The notes beneath the pieces are model-generated. The model saw only the letters and a list, made by a program, of their open reading frames with translations, made no database searches and was not told where the DNA came from. This document shows, piece after piece, positions 9,104-18,528 of a stretch of 64,000 nt of DNA. The stretch lies in contig CAZULM010000001.1 of the NCBI GenBank assembly GCA_964621185.1, positions 124,001 to 188,000 on the forward strand. The letters run 5' to 3'. The translations under genes and the position numbers were made by a program. The stretch's first letter is position 1. Each line of letters opens with the position of its first letter. The DNA comes from M3007 sp964621185. GTDB lineage: Bacteria; Bacteroidota; Bacteroidia; Chitinophagales; Saprospiraceae.

Positions 9104-10582
9104 TTACGGATTCTGAACGCACAATTTGTTCGCCGCCAACTCGCCTGAAGGTATTGGCCAAATGTACTCGCGGGTTGTAGGCAGTACCGCTGCCACGTTG
9201 GCTTTGCCCGGGATCGGCACCAACAAACGCATGCAGTCCTGAGAGCGGAAGCCCTCGCCCAGCAGCTCAACGCGGCGCTCAACTAGGATTCTATTCACCA
9301 AGTCATCCCCCAGTACAAAATCAACTACGGAGAACACCGTTGCCGGGTCTGAACGGCCATGAACGGCATTGAGCAGCGCGATGGCGCGCAAGCTGAGAGG
9401 ATTCACCCTTGCCTCCGCCTCGGCAAGGTTCAACAGCACTTCAGCATAACGGATCACCGGAGCATAGTCCAGGTGCTCGGCGCCTGCCGGGAATTTGTTG
9501 AGGTAGAGCTTGTTGTTGGTGTTCAAGAACACAAACTGGCGACGGGCATCGCCTACTTTGAAGTTCACGGAGTCGCCAATGATGCCGGCTTTGTTGAATG
9601 AGTAATCGCCGATGCCCCGTGGGCCGGGATTGTAGTAGCTGCCCAGGCCGTTTTGTGTGCCCGGGAGGTCGTTGCTGGTGAAGGGCATGGAAAGGATGCT
9701 TTCCGTCGTCGTGTAAGGCGCAGAGAAGGTATTCTTCACGTTTGCCTGCAATTCGTGCGCTACACCGCTGGCTGCCTTGAACGGCGCGTTGGCAGGTACA
9801 ATCTTGTTGGCTTCTGTAATGACGTCGGCATAGCGCTGCATGTTGAGCAGCACGCGGGTTTTGTAGGCAATGGCGGTGTTCTTGTGCGCGCGGGTTGTGT
9901 TGAGCAGGGCGTTGCCGTGGGTGGCCAACAGGTTGGCCTCGGCAAAGTTCAGGTCGTCCAGAATCTGGGCATACACTTCGGCGACGGTGCTCCGGGCGAG
10001 GTCGTTGTTGCCCGGGCCGGTCTCGGCACGCAGGCGCAGCGGCACGCCAAGGTTGGCGCCGTTGTTGTCGGCATACGGGCGGCAATAGAGCGACAGCAGG
10101 CTGTGGTAGCAAACAGCGCGAATAAACCGCGCCTCAGCGATATAGGCGTTCACCTTTGCCTCATCGTTCACCACAGCCTTGTTGGCAGCAGCGCCCTCAA
10201 TGAAAATATTGCAGCTGTTGATGGTGTAATAAACGGCGTTCCAAAGGTTGTTCACGTCGTTGATGGAAGACTCTGTGACGGTGTGGTTCCAAACGCCGAA
10301 ACCGGTTACGCCATTGGTCGTCTCGTTGAGGAATTCCTCGGCGCGGATATCGCCGTACACGATATAGCGGCCACCGTAGAATGCACCTGATTTCATGGCA
10401 TCGTAGAGGCCGTTCACCAGGCTCAAGAAACGGTCGGGCGTGGAAAAAGCCGTGGCATCGGACAGGGAGTTGTTCGGTGCGGTATTGAGCTTGTCCTTCT
10501 GGCAGGCGTAGGGCAGCATCAGCGCCAACAGCAGCACGACCAGGGCGGAATATTTTTTATATGTTAGCATGGTATTTTTCAT
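9104..10582 (-). CDS. SusD/RagB-family nutrient-binding outer-membrane lipoprotein
   Basis: The 492-residue product has a lipoprotein signal with Cys near residue 27 (LMLPYACQKDK) and the SusD helical TPR scaffold. Typical motifs are FSTPDRFLSLVNGLYDAM near the N-terminus, AEARFIRAVCYHSLLSLYCRPYAD-type helix near residue 150, a YKTRVLLNMQRYADVI TPR helix, and APVIRYAEVLLNLAEA with ILVERRVELLGEGFR near the C-terminus. SusD proteins sit on the cell surface and close over a SusC transporter to deliver oligosaccharides or peptides. The gene follows susC by 23 bp. No glycoside hydrolase, protease or regulator lies next to the pair, so the ligand cannot be inferred. Confidence 0.95.
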   Translation of the reverse strand: MKNTMLTYKKYSALVVLLLALMLPYACQKDKLNTAPNNSLSDATAFSTPDRFLSLVNGLYDAMKSGAFYGGRYIVYGDIRAEEFLNETTNGVTGFGVWNHTVTESSINDVNNLWNAVYYTINSCNIFIEGAAANKAVVNDEAKVNAYIAEARFIRAVCYHSLLSLYCRPYADNNGANLGVPLRLRAETGPGNNDLARSTVAEVYAQILDDLNFAEANLLATHGNALLNTTRAHKNTAIAYKTRVLLNMQRYADVITEANKIVPANAPFKAASGVAHELQANVKNTFSAPYTTTESILSMPFTSNDLPGTQNGLGSYYNPGPRGIGDYSFNKAGIIGDSVNFKVGDARRQFVFLNTNNKLYLNKFPAGAEHLDYAPVIRYAEVLLNLAEAEARVNPLSLRAIALLNAVHGRSDPATVFSVVDFVLGDDLVNRILVERRVELLGEGFRSQDCMRLLVPIPGKANVAAVLPTTREYIWPIPSGELAANKLCVQNP

Positions 10583-10605
10583 GACTTGAATGAATTTTAA
10601 ATGAA

Positions 10606-13600
10606 TTAGAAACCGAGGTTGAGGCCGAAGCTGAAGGTGCGGGCCATGGGCACGGTGTTGCGGTCAACACCAGGTGTCTGGTTGCTGTTGCCGTTGGTAG
10701 AAACCTCCGGGTCAGTGCCTTCATAATTGGTGAAGAGATAAGCGTTGTTCACGGTTGCGAAAACGCGCAAGCTCGCAATTGAGGCGCGGTTCAACAAGCT
10801 GGCAGGCAAGCGGTAGCCCAAAGTAACGTTGCGGATGCGCAGGAAGTCACCTTTTTCGACATTTTCAGAGATCGGAATAGCCGAGCCGTTGGACACGTTG
10901 TCGCCAAACACCACGCGTGGGATCGTCCCGTCGGTGTTGTTCTCCGTCCAGCGGTCCAGCACGTCAACGTGGTTGTTCCAGAAGCGCTGGTCGCGCAAAC
11001 CGGCCTTGCTGCCGTTGTAGATGTAGTTGCCGCCTGCGTAGTTCATTTGGACGTTCAAGTCAACTGGGCCATACGTGAAGGTGTTGTCCCAACCGCCGAA
11101 CCAAGTAGGCAGTGCCGGGCCAAAGATTTTACCGTCGGCCACGAGGGAAACTGCCGAGGTGGCAGAGCCGTCGGAAACGAGGGTCCAGCGCGACTGGCCG
11201 GCAGCCACCACGTGGTTGTACTGCACCAGGGTGCCGTCTTTCTTCACAAAGATGCGCTGGCCATTGGCCGGGTTGACGCCGCGCGTCTCTACAGCGAACA
11301 CGCTGCCCACTGATTCGCCAACGCGGATAATGTTGGTCGTTTCAAGGCCCGAGGTCTGCGCCAGGATGTCTGAGTTGCCTTCAGCAAGGGAGAGTACTTC
11401 GTTCTTCATCAGCGTTAGGTTCACGCTGCTGGTCCAGGTGAACTTGCCTTTGCGCAGTACGGTGGCAGACAGCCCCATTTCATGGCCTGTGTTGCGCATC
11501 GCGCCGACGTTGATGGCGATCACGTTGCCCGGGATGCCTTTGGAGGGTGCTTGGGGCGCGTTCAGGATAAGCCCGTCGATATCGTTGTTGAAATAGGTGT
11601 ATTCGCCTTGCAGGCGGTCGTCGAACAGGCCGAACACAACGCCTATGTCGGTCTTCTTGCTGGTCTCCCAGGAAAGTTCGCGGTTGCCTGCCTGGTTGAA
11701 GAAAAAGGTTGGTACTGCTGCATACAAGCCAGAGTTGAACAAGCTCAAAGATGCATAATCGCCGATACCGTTGGCATTGCCAACCGTACCGTAGCTGCCG
11801 CGGATTTTGAAGTAGTTGAACACTTGGTCGGCGTTCATGGACTTCCAGAAAGATTCTTCAGAAATATTCCAACCGGCTGATGCGCCCCAGAAAACACCTT
11901 TTTTGTTGCCTGGTGCATAAGCAGAGTATTCGTCCTGGCGCACATTGGCGGTCAGGAGGTATTTTTTATTATACTCGTAGTTCAAGCGGCCGAAATAGGA
12001 AAGCAAGTAGTTTTCGCCCTGGAAGTTGCCGGCAGGGTTGATGGTGGTGTAGTTGCCCTGATAGGTCGTAAAGAACGGATCGGCTACCTGGGTGCGCGAT
12101 GCGCCCCAGCCTTCGCTTGCGGTGTATTGCTGCTCATTGCCCACAAGGACACCTAATCCGTGCACATCGCCCAATACTTTGTCGTACGAAAGGATGTTCT
12201 GCCAGTTCCAGCGCTTGTTCTGGATATAAGTCTTTGACGCCAGGCCCGTGGTACCGAAACCGTCGCCGTGAATGGGTGTCCAGTACGTTTCGTTGGTGAC
12301 ACTCAGGTTGTCAATGCCATAGAGCGTTTTTGCTACGAGGCCGTCCAGGATTTCAAGTTGGCCATACACAGAAGCCTGCAATTGGGAGGCTTCAGAAATA
12401 TGGCGGTTCAAATCGATGATCGGGACGACGTTGGTAAAGCCTACCTGTTGCAGGTTTTTCCCGCGGCCCAACTGGTTGGTCGAGGTGATGTTGTATTTGG
12501 CCGTGCCCTCCAACATGTTGCCGTTGGCGTCAAAAACGAATGGGCTGACGTTCGGAGCCGTTACAAAAGCCAATCGGCCGATGCCGGAAGTGTTGAACGC
12601 TTGGCCGTTCAGCGAGCCAGTATTGGGTGCGCGGTTTTCATTTTTGGCGTAAGCAATTGTGCCGCCTACCTTGATCCGCTTGTTGAGCTTGTGGTCGAGG
12701 TTCATGCGGCCGTTCAGGCGGTTGAATTCGTTGGCCACGATCATACCTTCTTGCTGGGTGTAGCCAAGAGACATGTGGTATGTTGTTTGGTCGCTGCCGC
12801 CGGAGAATCCCAGCGCATGGTTCTGCTGGAAGGCGTTGCGGTAGATATAGTCGGCCCAACGGGTATCTATCAGCTGTCCATTGATTGAATCGAGGAAAAA
12901 CTGCGGGGCGCCGCCACCGACATTGGCATTTTTCGCGCCTTCATTCTTAATCTCGACATATTGTTGGGCATTCAACACCTCAGGAACCCGTGTGGCCCTG
13001 GTTGAGCCGAGCCACACATCGTAATTAACCTTTGTCTGGCCTTTTTTACCGCGCTTGGTAGTGATGAGCACCACGCCTGCGCTGGCGCGAGAGCCATAGA
13101 TAGCGGTAGCAGATGCATCTTTGAGGATGTCGATGCTTTCAATGTCGTTAGGGTTGATGTTGGACAGCGGGTTGTTTGCCGCTGAGTTGCCAAAATCTCC
13201 CGTGAAAGTGGGCACGCCGTCGATCACCACGAGCGGGAAAGAGCTCAGGTTGATCGAGTTGATGCCGCGCACACGGAATACCGGCGGGTTGTTCAGCACG
13301 CCGTTCGGCAGGCTGACATTCACGCCGGCGGCACGGCCTTGCAGCAACTGGTCGAAGCTTTGCGCGGGCAGGGAAGCAATGTCTTCGCCCTTCACACTGG
13401 AAATGGTTCCAGTGATGCTTCGTTTTTGCTGAGTGCCATAACCCACAACGACCACCTCGCTCAAGACAGACTCGTCCTGTTCCATGGTAACGTTGACGGT
13501 GTTGCTGGACCCCAATGGAATGGTTTGGGTGACATAACCGGTATAGGCAAATTTAAGGGTCGTCGCGCCTGCCGGCACGTCAAGCCTGAAATTGCCCGAC

Positions 13601-13761
13601 ACATCGGTCGAGGTGCCGGCAGATGTGCCTGGGGAAGAAATTGAAGCGCCAACAAGCGCCTCTCCCGATTTGTCGACAACGGTTCCGGAGATTGTCCGTT
13701 GCGCGTTGGTGATTGCGACGCATACAAATAGCAGCGCCAGCCCAAGTAGGACTTTTTTCAT
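10606..13761 (-). CDS. SusC/RagA-family TonB-linked outer-membrane transporter
   Basis: This 1051-residue protein starts at the ATG at 13761 (MKKVLLGLALLFVCV signal peptide); an ATG nine codons upstream would add a charged tail in front of it. A carboxypeptidase-regulatory-like domain covers about residues 22-100 (ISGTVVDKSGEALVGAS), followed by the TonB box/plug (VVVVGYGTQQKRSITGTIS, then FRVRGINSIN and PLVVIDGVP). The SusC signature DIESIDILKDASATAIYGSR is present. The rest is the beta barrel, ending in the terminal aromatic SFGLNLGF. It imports the SusD-bound ligand using TonB energy. Confidence 0.95.
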   Translation of the reverse strand: MKKVLLGLALLFVCVAITNAQRTISGTVVDKSGEALVGASISSPGTSAGTSTDVSGNFRLDVPAGATTLKFAYTGYVTQTIPLGSSNTVNVTMEQDESVLSEVVVVGYGTQQKRSITGTISSVKGEDIASLPAQSFDQLLQGRAAGVNVSLPNGVLNNPPVFRVRGINSINLSSFPLVVIDGVPTFTGDFGNSAANNPLSNINPNDIESIDILKDASATAIYGSRASAGVVLITTKRGKKGQTKVNYDVWLGSTRATRVPEVLNAQQYVEIKNEGAKNANVGGGAPQFFLDSINGQLIDTRWADYIYRNAFQQNHALGFSGGSDQTTYHMSLGYTQQEGMIVANEFNRLNGRMNLDHKLNKRIKVGGTIAYAKNENRAPNTGSLNGQAFNTSGIGRLAFVTAPNVSPFVFDANGNMLEGTAKYNITSTNQLGRGKNLQQVGFTNVVPIIDLNRHISEASQLQASVYGQLEILDGLVAKTLYGIDNLSVTNETYWTPIHGDGFGTTGLASKTYIQNKRWNWQNILSYDKVLGDVHGLGVLVGNEQQYTASEGWGASRTQVADPFFTTYQGNYTTINPAGNFQGENYLLSYFGRLNYEYNKKYLLTANVRQDEYSAYAPGNKKGVFWGASAGWNISEESFWKSMNADQVFNYFKIRGSYGTVGNANGIGDYASLSLFNSGLYAAVPTFFFNQAGNRELSWETSKKTDIGVVFGLFDDRLQGEYTYFNNDIDGLILNAPQAPSKGIPGNVIAINVGAMRNTGHEMGLSATVLRKGKFTWTSSVNLTLMKNEVLSLAEGNSDILAQTSGLETTNIIRVGESVGSVFAVETRGVNPANGQRIFVKKDGTLVQYNHVVAAGQSRWTLVSDGSATSAVSLVADGKIFGPALPTWFGGWDNTFTYGPVDLNVQMNYAGGNYIYNGSKAGLRDQRFWNNHVDVLDRWTENNTDGTIPRVVFGDNVSNGSAIPISENVEKGDFLRIRNVTLGYRLPASLLNRASIASLRVFATVNNAYLFTNYEGTDPEVSTNGNSNQTPGVDRNTVPMARTFSFGLNLGF

Positions 13762-13817
13762 ACGAAAGAAATTTGATTTGGTTAACAATTACAATAGGCT
13801 TGCTCCTAAAACCGCAA

Positions 13818-13860
13818 GGGAAAAAGAGCGCCCCGAACTCATATCAATGAATTCGGGGCG
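13818..13860 (-). terminator. Intrinsic terminator of glyQS
   Basis: CGCCCCGAA at 13829-13837 pairs with TTCGGGGCG at 13852-13860, with two more pairs inside. On minus the hairpin is followed by CTCTTTTTCCC. It lies about 60 bp past the stop of the glycyl-tRNA synthetase gene and upstream of susC, so it insulates the two units. Confidence 0.8.
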
Positions 13861-13922
13861 AATAATATGGAATATTGGCAAATTTCAAATAAATATTTTT
13901 TATTTGGGAAAATACTGGCCAA

Positions 13923-15470
13923 TTATGCCACTTTTTCCAACAACTTGCGCATGTCCGTTTTTTCGGCGACTATCCCGGCCACCTCACTGATGTGTACCCG
14001 AACTTGCTCCATCGTGTCGCGCTCGCGGATGGTAACGGTTTCATTTTCTATGGTTTCAAAGTCGATGGTCACACAATACGGCGTACCGATGGCATCCTGG
14101 CGGCGATAGCGGCGGCCCACTGCGTCTTTTTCGTCGTACTGGCAAAGGAAATGGAACTTCAGTTTGTCATACACCTCGCGTGCTTTCCCCACCAGTTCTT
14201 CCTTGTTTTTCAGCAGCGGCAACACGGCACATTTCACGGGCGCCAGCGCCGGGGCGATGCGCAATACTGTTCTGGTGCTGTCTTCGCCCTGCGCATCCGG
14301 CACCGATTCTTCCACCAGCCCATTGCTGAGCACTGAAAGGAACATGCGGTCGCAGCCCACAGAAGTCTCTACAACGTATGGGATATAGTGCTCGTTCAGC
14401 TCGGGGTCGAAGAACTGCAGCTTCCTGCCCGAAAGCTCCGAATGGCTCTTTAGGTCAAAATCGGTGCGCGAGTGGATACCTTCCAGTTCCTTGAAACCGA
14501 ATGGGAACTCGAACTGTATATCAACGGCTGCATTGGCGTAGTGGGCCAGGTTGTCGTGGTCTTTGAAACGCAGCTTTGCCGCCGGTGTGATGGCGCTGTG
14601 CCAGGCCATGCGGCGCTCCTTCCAGGTGTTGTACCATTCCATTTCGGTGCCAGGGCGCACGAAATACTGCATTTCCATTTGCTCAAACTCGCGCATCCGG
14701 AAGATGAACTGCCGGGCTACTATCTCGTTGCGGAACGCCTTGCCGATCTGTGCGATGCCGAACGGGATTTTTTGCCGGTTGGTTTTCTGTACGTTGAGGA
14801 AGTTGACAAAGATACCCTGGGCCGTTTCAGGGCGCAGGTACAGCTTGCCGTCGTCGCCCGTGTTCGACATCTGGGTGGAGAACATCAGGTTGAACTGCCG
14901 CACTTCCGTCCAGTTGCGGGAGCCCGTGTCGGGCTCTGCGATTTGCAGCTCGTCGATCAGCGCCTTTAAATCGGCCATGTCGTTGTTTTTCAGGGCTTCT
15001 GCCAGGCGTTTTTCCACCACTGCGGCTTTTTCGGTGTATTCCAGCACCCTTGGGTTTGTTTCGCGGAACATCTTTTCGTCGAAAGAATCGCCAAAGCGCT
15101 TGGCAGCCTTTTCCACTTCTTTGTCGGCCTTGCCCGTCATTTTGTCAATCTCCCCTTCAATCAGCACATCAGCCCGGAAGCGCTTTTTGGAGTCCTTGTT
15201 GTCCACCATGGGGTCGTTGAACGCGTCCACGTGGCCGCTGGCTTTCCAGATCAGCGGGTGCATGAAGATGGCGCTGTCGATGCCCGTGATGTTCTCGTGC
15301 ATCTGCACCATGGCCCGCCACCAATATTCTTTGATGTTGTTTTTAAGCTCCACACCCATCGGGCCGTAGTCGTACACGCCATTTAGCCCGTCATAAACTT
15401 CCGAAGAAGGGTAAATAAATCCGTATTCCTTGCAGTGCGACACGATGCGCTTGAACAAATCTTCTTGCAT
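13923..15470 (-). CDS. glyQS: Glycine--tRNA ligase (alpha2 type)
   Basis: The 515-residue product is a class II aminoacyl-tRNA synthetase of the homodimeric glycine type. The N-terminus has FIYPSSEVYDGLNGVYDYGPMG, which is diagnostic for this family. Motif 2 (FRNEIVARQFIFRMREFEQMEMQ) is at about residues 245-267, and motif 3 (CDRMFLSVLSNGL) near 375. A C-terminal anticodon-binding domain follows (CAVLPLLKNKEEL onward). It charges tRNA-Gly in the cytoplasm. Length matches the family. A possible -7 element (CACCTTTGC, minus, 15628-15636) lies about 160 bp upstream, which would give a long leader holding a TGATT-rich repeat. Confidence 0.96.
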   Translation of the reverse strand: MQEDLFKRIVSHCKEYGFIYPSSEVYDGLNGVYDYGPMGVELKNNIKEYWWRAMVQMHENITGIDSAIFMHPLIWKASGHVDAFNDPMVDNKDSKKRFRADVLIEGEIDKMTGKADKEVEKAAKRFGDSFDEKMFRETNPRVLEYTEKAAVVEKRLAEALKNNDMADLKALIDELQIAEPDTGSRNWTEVRQFNLMFSTQMSNTGDDGKLYLRPETAQGIFVNFLNVQKTNRQKIPFGIAQIGKAFRNEIVARQFIFRMREFEQMEMQYFVRPGTEMEWYNTWKERRMAWHSAITPAAKLRFKDHDNLAHYANAAVDIQFEFPFGFKELEGIHSRTDFDLKSHSELSGRKLQFFDPELNEHYIPYVVETSVGCDRMFLSVLSNGLVEESVPDAQGEDSTRTVLRIAPALAPVKCAVLPLLKNKEELVGKAREVYDKLKFHFLCQYDEKDAVGRRYRRQDAIGTPYCVTIDFETIENETVTIRERDTMEQVRVHISEVAGIVAEKTDMRKLLEKVA

Positions 15471-15773
15471 TCTATACGCTGATTAAAGTGATTTTTATGA
15501 TTTGAGTGATTAAAAATATCTGATTTTCAAATGATTATGCGATCACGATTTTCACAACCACTTTGCGTTGACTCTATAAATCTGTGAGTGGGTTGAATGT
15601 AAGGGCGGGTTAGCCCCCAAAAAGACCGCAAAGGTGGGGAAATTGCCGGAAATTGAAGTTCATTTATCCAAAATTCCGCAGTCTGGATACACTTTATTTA
15701 ACGATTGTTTAGCACTGTCCGGTAAAACACACCCGGGCCCGCTTCGTTTTTCAACAAACTAAACCACTTATCT
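15471..15773. other. Intergenic leader region with a TGATT-rich repeat
   Basis: This 303-bp gap between divergent genes holds no credible ORF. The glyQS-proximal part is repeat copy A (15481-15571). The remainder contains the candidate glyQS -7 element at 15628-15636 (minus) and, near 15700, AT-rich sequence in front of the lipoprotein gene at 15774. Confidence 0.5.
15481..15571. repeat. TGATT-rich intergenic repeat, copy A
   Basis: A 91-bp segment starting GATTAAAGTGATTTTTATGA and ending CACTTTGCGTTGAC matches 22620-22710 without gaps and with about eight differences. Inside it, TGATT recurs about every nine bases. It starts 11 bp upstream of the glyQS start codon. Confidence 0.8.
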
Positions 15774-16445
15774 ATGCGACACCTTTTTCTTTTTTCCCTG
15801 CTCACGCTCCTCATCACCTCCTGCCAGCGCGAATCCTCCGCCGATGTAAACCAAAAGCGCATCTTCACCCAATACGAGCTGTTCTACGATGCCAATGAAG
15901 ACATCACCTATGCCAGGGCCTGGTTCCGTTTCGGCAACGCAACGGGCGCCTTATTGGAACTGGCCTCCCCCAGCATTGTCACTTTCGAGGGCGAAAAGCT
16001 TTCCTTCAAGCCCGCGCTGGCCTTTTACGAGAAAAAATATGCCGGTTACAAAGCCACTGGAACCTTCCATTGGGAAGACACCGAAGGCACAGCCTACGAC
16101 AATGAAGCCGTGATCCATTCCATCGAGTTTGGCGCGGTGCCTGATTCTGTGGCGCGGAACGCCGCGTTTGAAATCGCCTGGACGGGCGACCCGCTGGCAG
16201 CCCAGGAAAGCGCCGGAGCCTGGATCAACGGAGAGAACGAAGGGGATGCCCAGGCGACCGTTACCATTGAAAGCGGCGCAGCTTCCATCATCATGCCCGC
16301 CAACCAAATGTCGAAAATTGGCGCCGGGCCCGGGAAAATCTACATCCAGCGGCGATTTTTCCCGGATTTGTCGCAGCCGACGGAGGCGGGCGGCTCGGTA
16401 CACGGGGTGTACAGGCCGAAGTTCAAGGCTGTAGTTTTTAAATAA
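15774..16445 (+). CDS. Lipoprotein of unknown function
   Basis: The 223-residue protein has a clear lipoprotein signal (MRHLFLFSLLTLLITSC; Cys at 17). I do not recognise a family. The mature chain looks beta-rich, with Tyr/Phe/Gly-rich segments (YELFYDANEDITYARAWFRF, GTFHWEDTEGTAYD), suggesting an all-beta envelope domain. It stands alone: the genes on both sides point the other way, and the intergenic word-repeat array begins just after its stop codon. Confidence 0.65.
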   Translation: MRHLFLFSLLTLLITSCQRESSADVNQKRIFTQYELFYDANEDITYARAWFRFGNATGALLELASPSIVTFEGEKLSFKPALAFYEKKYAGYKATGTFHWEDTEGTAYDNEAVIHSIEFGAVPDSVARNAAFEIAWTGDPLAAQESAGAWINGENEGDAQATVTIESGAASIIMPANQMSKIGAGPGKIYIQRRFFPDLSQPTEAGGSVHGVYRPKFKAVVFK

Positions 16446-16577
16446 TGGGATAATTTGATAATGGGATAATTTGATAATTAGGCGCGCTTCCCCAGCAAAA
16501 TGATTTGAACGGAGCACCTCCATTATCACATTATCACATTATCACATTATCACATTATCAAATTATCACATTATTAC
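16443..16577. repeat. ATTATC-word repeat array with inverted halves
   Basis: 16443-16480 carries repeats of GGATAATTTGATAAT. 16521-16577 carries at least five copies of an 8-bp word (ATTATCAC) that read as the reverse complement. The two halves could pair into a long hairpin. The right half overlaps the stop codon of the glycosyltransferase gene. Related words recur at 38339-38372. Confidence 0.85.
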
Positions 16578-17803
16578 AGCGACACCGCTGCACTTACTCC
16601 TTGTTTTGCCTTTTCAAATGTTGCCACCAGGCGCCGTGCCACTTCCAGGTTTTCAAAGTTCTGTTCACAGAACTGGCGGCCTTTTTGGCCAATAGTCATA
16701 AGCTGGGCGCCCTGCCGGTGGCAGCATCGGATGGCTTCGAGCCAGGCTTCCGGGCTATCGGCCAACAGGCACTCTTCCCCATCTTTGGCATCGATGCCTT
16801 CCATGCCCAGGCGGGTCGATACGACTACTTTCCCCACTGCCATGCCCTCCAGGATTTTGGCCCTCATGCCCCCGCCAGAAAGCAGCGGCACCACCATGAC
16901 GGAATGTTGGTTCAGAAAATCGCGGGAACAGGGCACTTCGCCGTGAAAAACCACGCGCTCCATGTCAAGTTCCCGGAGCCAGCGCGGCGCCGTGCGACCG
17001 GCGATGTGGAAAGTGAGCTTGGGGAAATTAGGCGCAAGCAAAGGCGCCCAAACTTCGTTCAAAAACCATAGCAAGCCTTCCTGGTTGGGCATCCAGTCGA
17101 GCGAGCCGATAAAAGACAGGCTTAACGGGCGCTTGAAACTGCTGTTGTCGGGCCGGTAGTCGCGGGTATCGAGGCCGATGGGCGCCACGGTAGCCGGTTT
17201 GTTCAGCCCCATGCTGCGAAAAGCAGCCACGTCGCGCTTGCTGATGCCCACCACCAGGTCGCAGTCGTTAAGGCGGATGGTTTCGTAGTCCTTCAAACGC
17301 GGGGTGATATGGTTGAGGTACCATTTTTTCAGGGGATTGGAATTGTCGGCCACGCGCTCCCAGATTTCGTGCTCCACGTTGTGCGCCCGCAGCACTACTT
17401 GGGCTTCGGGCGCGAACTTACGGATGACGGGTATGTAGGGTGTCAGGTATAAGGACTCCAACTGCACAACATCAAAACCGTCGTTCTGAAGCAGCTCTTC
17501 CAGTTTCAAGGAAAATGCGGCATCCACGAAGCGTTCGACGTGGTAGGATTTTTCGGAAAAAAGGTTGAAAAAAGCAGGAATTGGCCGGATGCGGTTGTCG
17601 ACAAAAACGGTGTGTATGTTGGCGTAGTGGGAGAAATCTTCGGGAAGCGTTGCGGTGTCAAACCAGTGTTTACTGGTATTCATTGAAAGCAGCGTCACAT
17701 CATGGCCCAGTTCGGCATAAGCCTTTGCTAAGTAGGTGCTCGCTATGGCAGCCCCGTCCTTGAGGGGGTAGGGAAATTTATTACACAGTTGTAGGATACG
17801 CAT
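16574..17803 (-). CDS. GT4-family glycosyltransferase
   Basis: The 409-residue product is a GT-B fold enzyme. The N-terminal domain has LQLCNKFPYPLKDGAAIASTY at residues 4-24 and VVLRAHNVEHEIWE near 135. The C-terminal domain has the donor-binding pattern LSFIGSLDWMPNQEGLLWFL, and VPLLSGGGMRAKILEGMAVGKVVVST with the conserved E of the EX7E motif (glycosyltransferase group 1). It probably builds a surface glycan from a nucleotide sugar; donor and acceptor cannot be read. It stands alone, divergent from the LolD-type gene by 32 bp. ATG at 17803 (MRILQL) is chosen; two codons upstream is an alternative. Confidence 0.9.
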   Translation of the reverse strand: MRILQLCNKFPYPLKDGAAIASTYLAKAYAELGHDVTLLSMNTSKHWFDTATLPEDFSHYANIHTVFVDNRIRPIPAFFNLFSEKSYHVERFVDAAFSLKLEELLQNDGFDVVQLESLYLTPYIPVIRKFAPEAQVVLRAHNVEHEIWERVADNSNPLKKWYLNHITPRLKDYETIRLNDCDLVVGISKRDVAAFRSMGLNKPATVAPIGLDTRDYRPDNSSFKRPLSLSFIGSLDWMPNQEGLLWFLNEVWAPLLAPNFPKLTFHIAGRTAPRWLRELDMERVVFHGEVPCSRDFLNQHSVMVVPLLSGGGMRAKILEGMAVGKVVVSTRLGMEGIDAKDGEECLLADSPEAWLEAIRCCHRQGAQLMTIGQKGRQFCEQNFENLEVARRLVATFEKAKQGVSAAVSL

Positions 17804-17835
17804 AATCATTCACTTTTTTCAGACATTTGTGCCTT

Positions 17836-18489
17836 ATGGTTCTCCAAGCATCAAACATTCACAAGTCATACGGCGCGCTCGAAATCCTCAAAGGGGTCAA
17901 CCTCGACATCCAGCGCGGCGAGATCGTCAGCATCGTCGGCAAATCCGGGGCGGGCAAAAGTACGCTTTTACACATCCTCGGCACCCTCGATTCGGCCGAC
18001 CAAGGCAACCTTAATATCGCCGACACGCCCATCAAATCGCTGAACGGCAACAAATTGGCCGATTTCCGGAACCGCCACATCGGTTTTGTTTTCCAGTTTC
18101 ACCACCTGCTGCCGGAGTTTACAGCCCTTGAAAACGTCTGTATTCCCGGCTTTATCCAAAATTCTCCCGAAGCTGCCGTAAAAAAACGCGCCACCGAGTT
18201 GCTGGATTACCTTGGCTTGTCGGCGCGCTTGACCCACAAACCGACCGAGCTGAGCGGGGGCGAGCAACAGCGCGTCGCCATCGCCCGGGCGCTCATCAAC
18301 CAGCCAGCGGTGATCTTTGCCGACGAGCCGACGGGCAACCTCGATTCTGCGGCCTCGCAAGACATGCACCGCCTGATCCGCCAATTGAGCGACGATTACC
18401 AACAGACCTTCGTGATCGTGACACACAACAAAGAACTCGCCGATCTTTCCGACCGTTGTTTGGAGATGAAAGATGGGCTTTTGGCTTGA
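17836..18489 (+). CDS. lolD: LolD-type ABC transporter ATP-binding protein
   Basis: This 217-residue ATPase has Walker A GKSGAGKST (35-43), signature LSGGEQQRVAIARAL, Walker B VIFADEPTGNLD and the H-loop IVTHNKEL. The FQFHHLLPEFTALENV Q-loop region is typical of LolD, which powers release of lipoproteins from the inner membrane with LolC/LolE; the related MacB/FtsE families are less likely. No permease gene adjoins it, as is common in Bacteroidota. Start: the ATG at 17836; a TTG at 17827 is possible. It is followed 39 bp later by the alkaline phosphatase gene. Confidence 0.88.
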   Translation: MVLQASNIHKSYGALEILKGVNLDIQRGEIVSIVGKSGAGKSTLLHILGTLDSADQGNLNIADTPIKSLNGNKLADFRNRHIGFVFQFHHLLPEFTALENVCIPGFIQNSPEAAVKKRATELLDYLGLSARLTHKPTELSGGEQQRVAIARALINQPAVIFADEPTGNLDSAASQDMHRLIRQLSDDYQQTFVIVTHNKELADLSDRCLEMKDGLLA

Positions 18490-18528
18490 CGGATGGAAAG
18501 GCTTCTCCCACACCATACCAACGTTTCA

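Noticed and set aside
15774..16445. Link between the lipoprotein and the downstream glycosyltransferase as an operon
   Set aside because: The genes are convergent and separated by a hairpin-forming repeat array.
16521..16577. Possible CRISPR array (regular short repeats)
   Set aside because: The unit is 8 bp with no spacers and no cas genes nearby.
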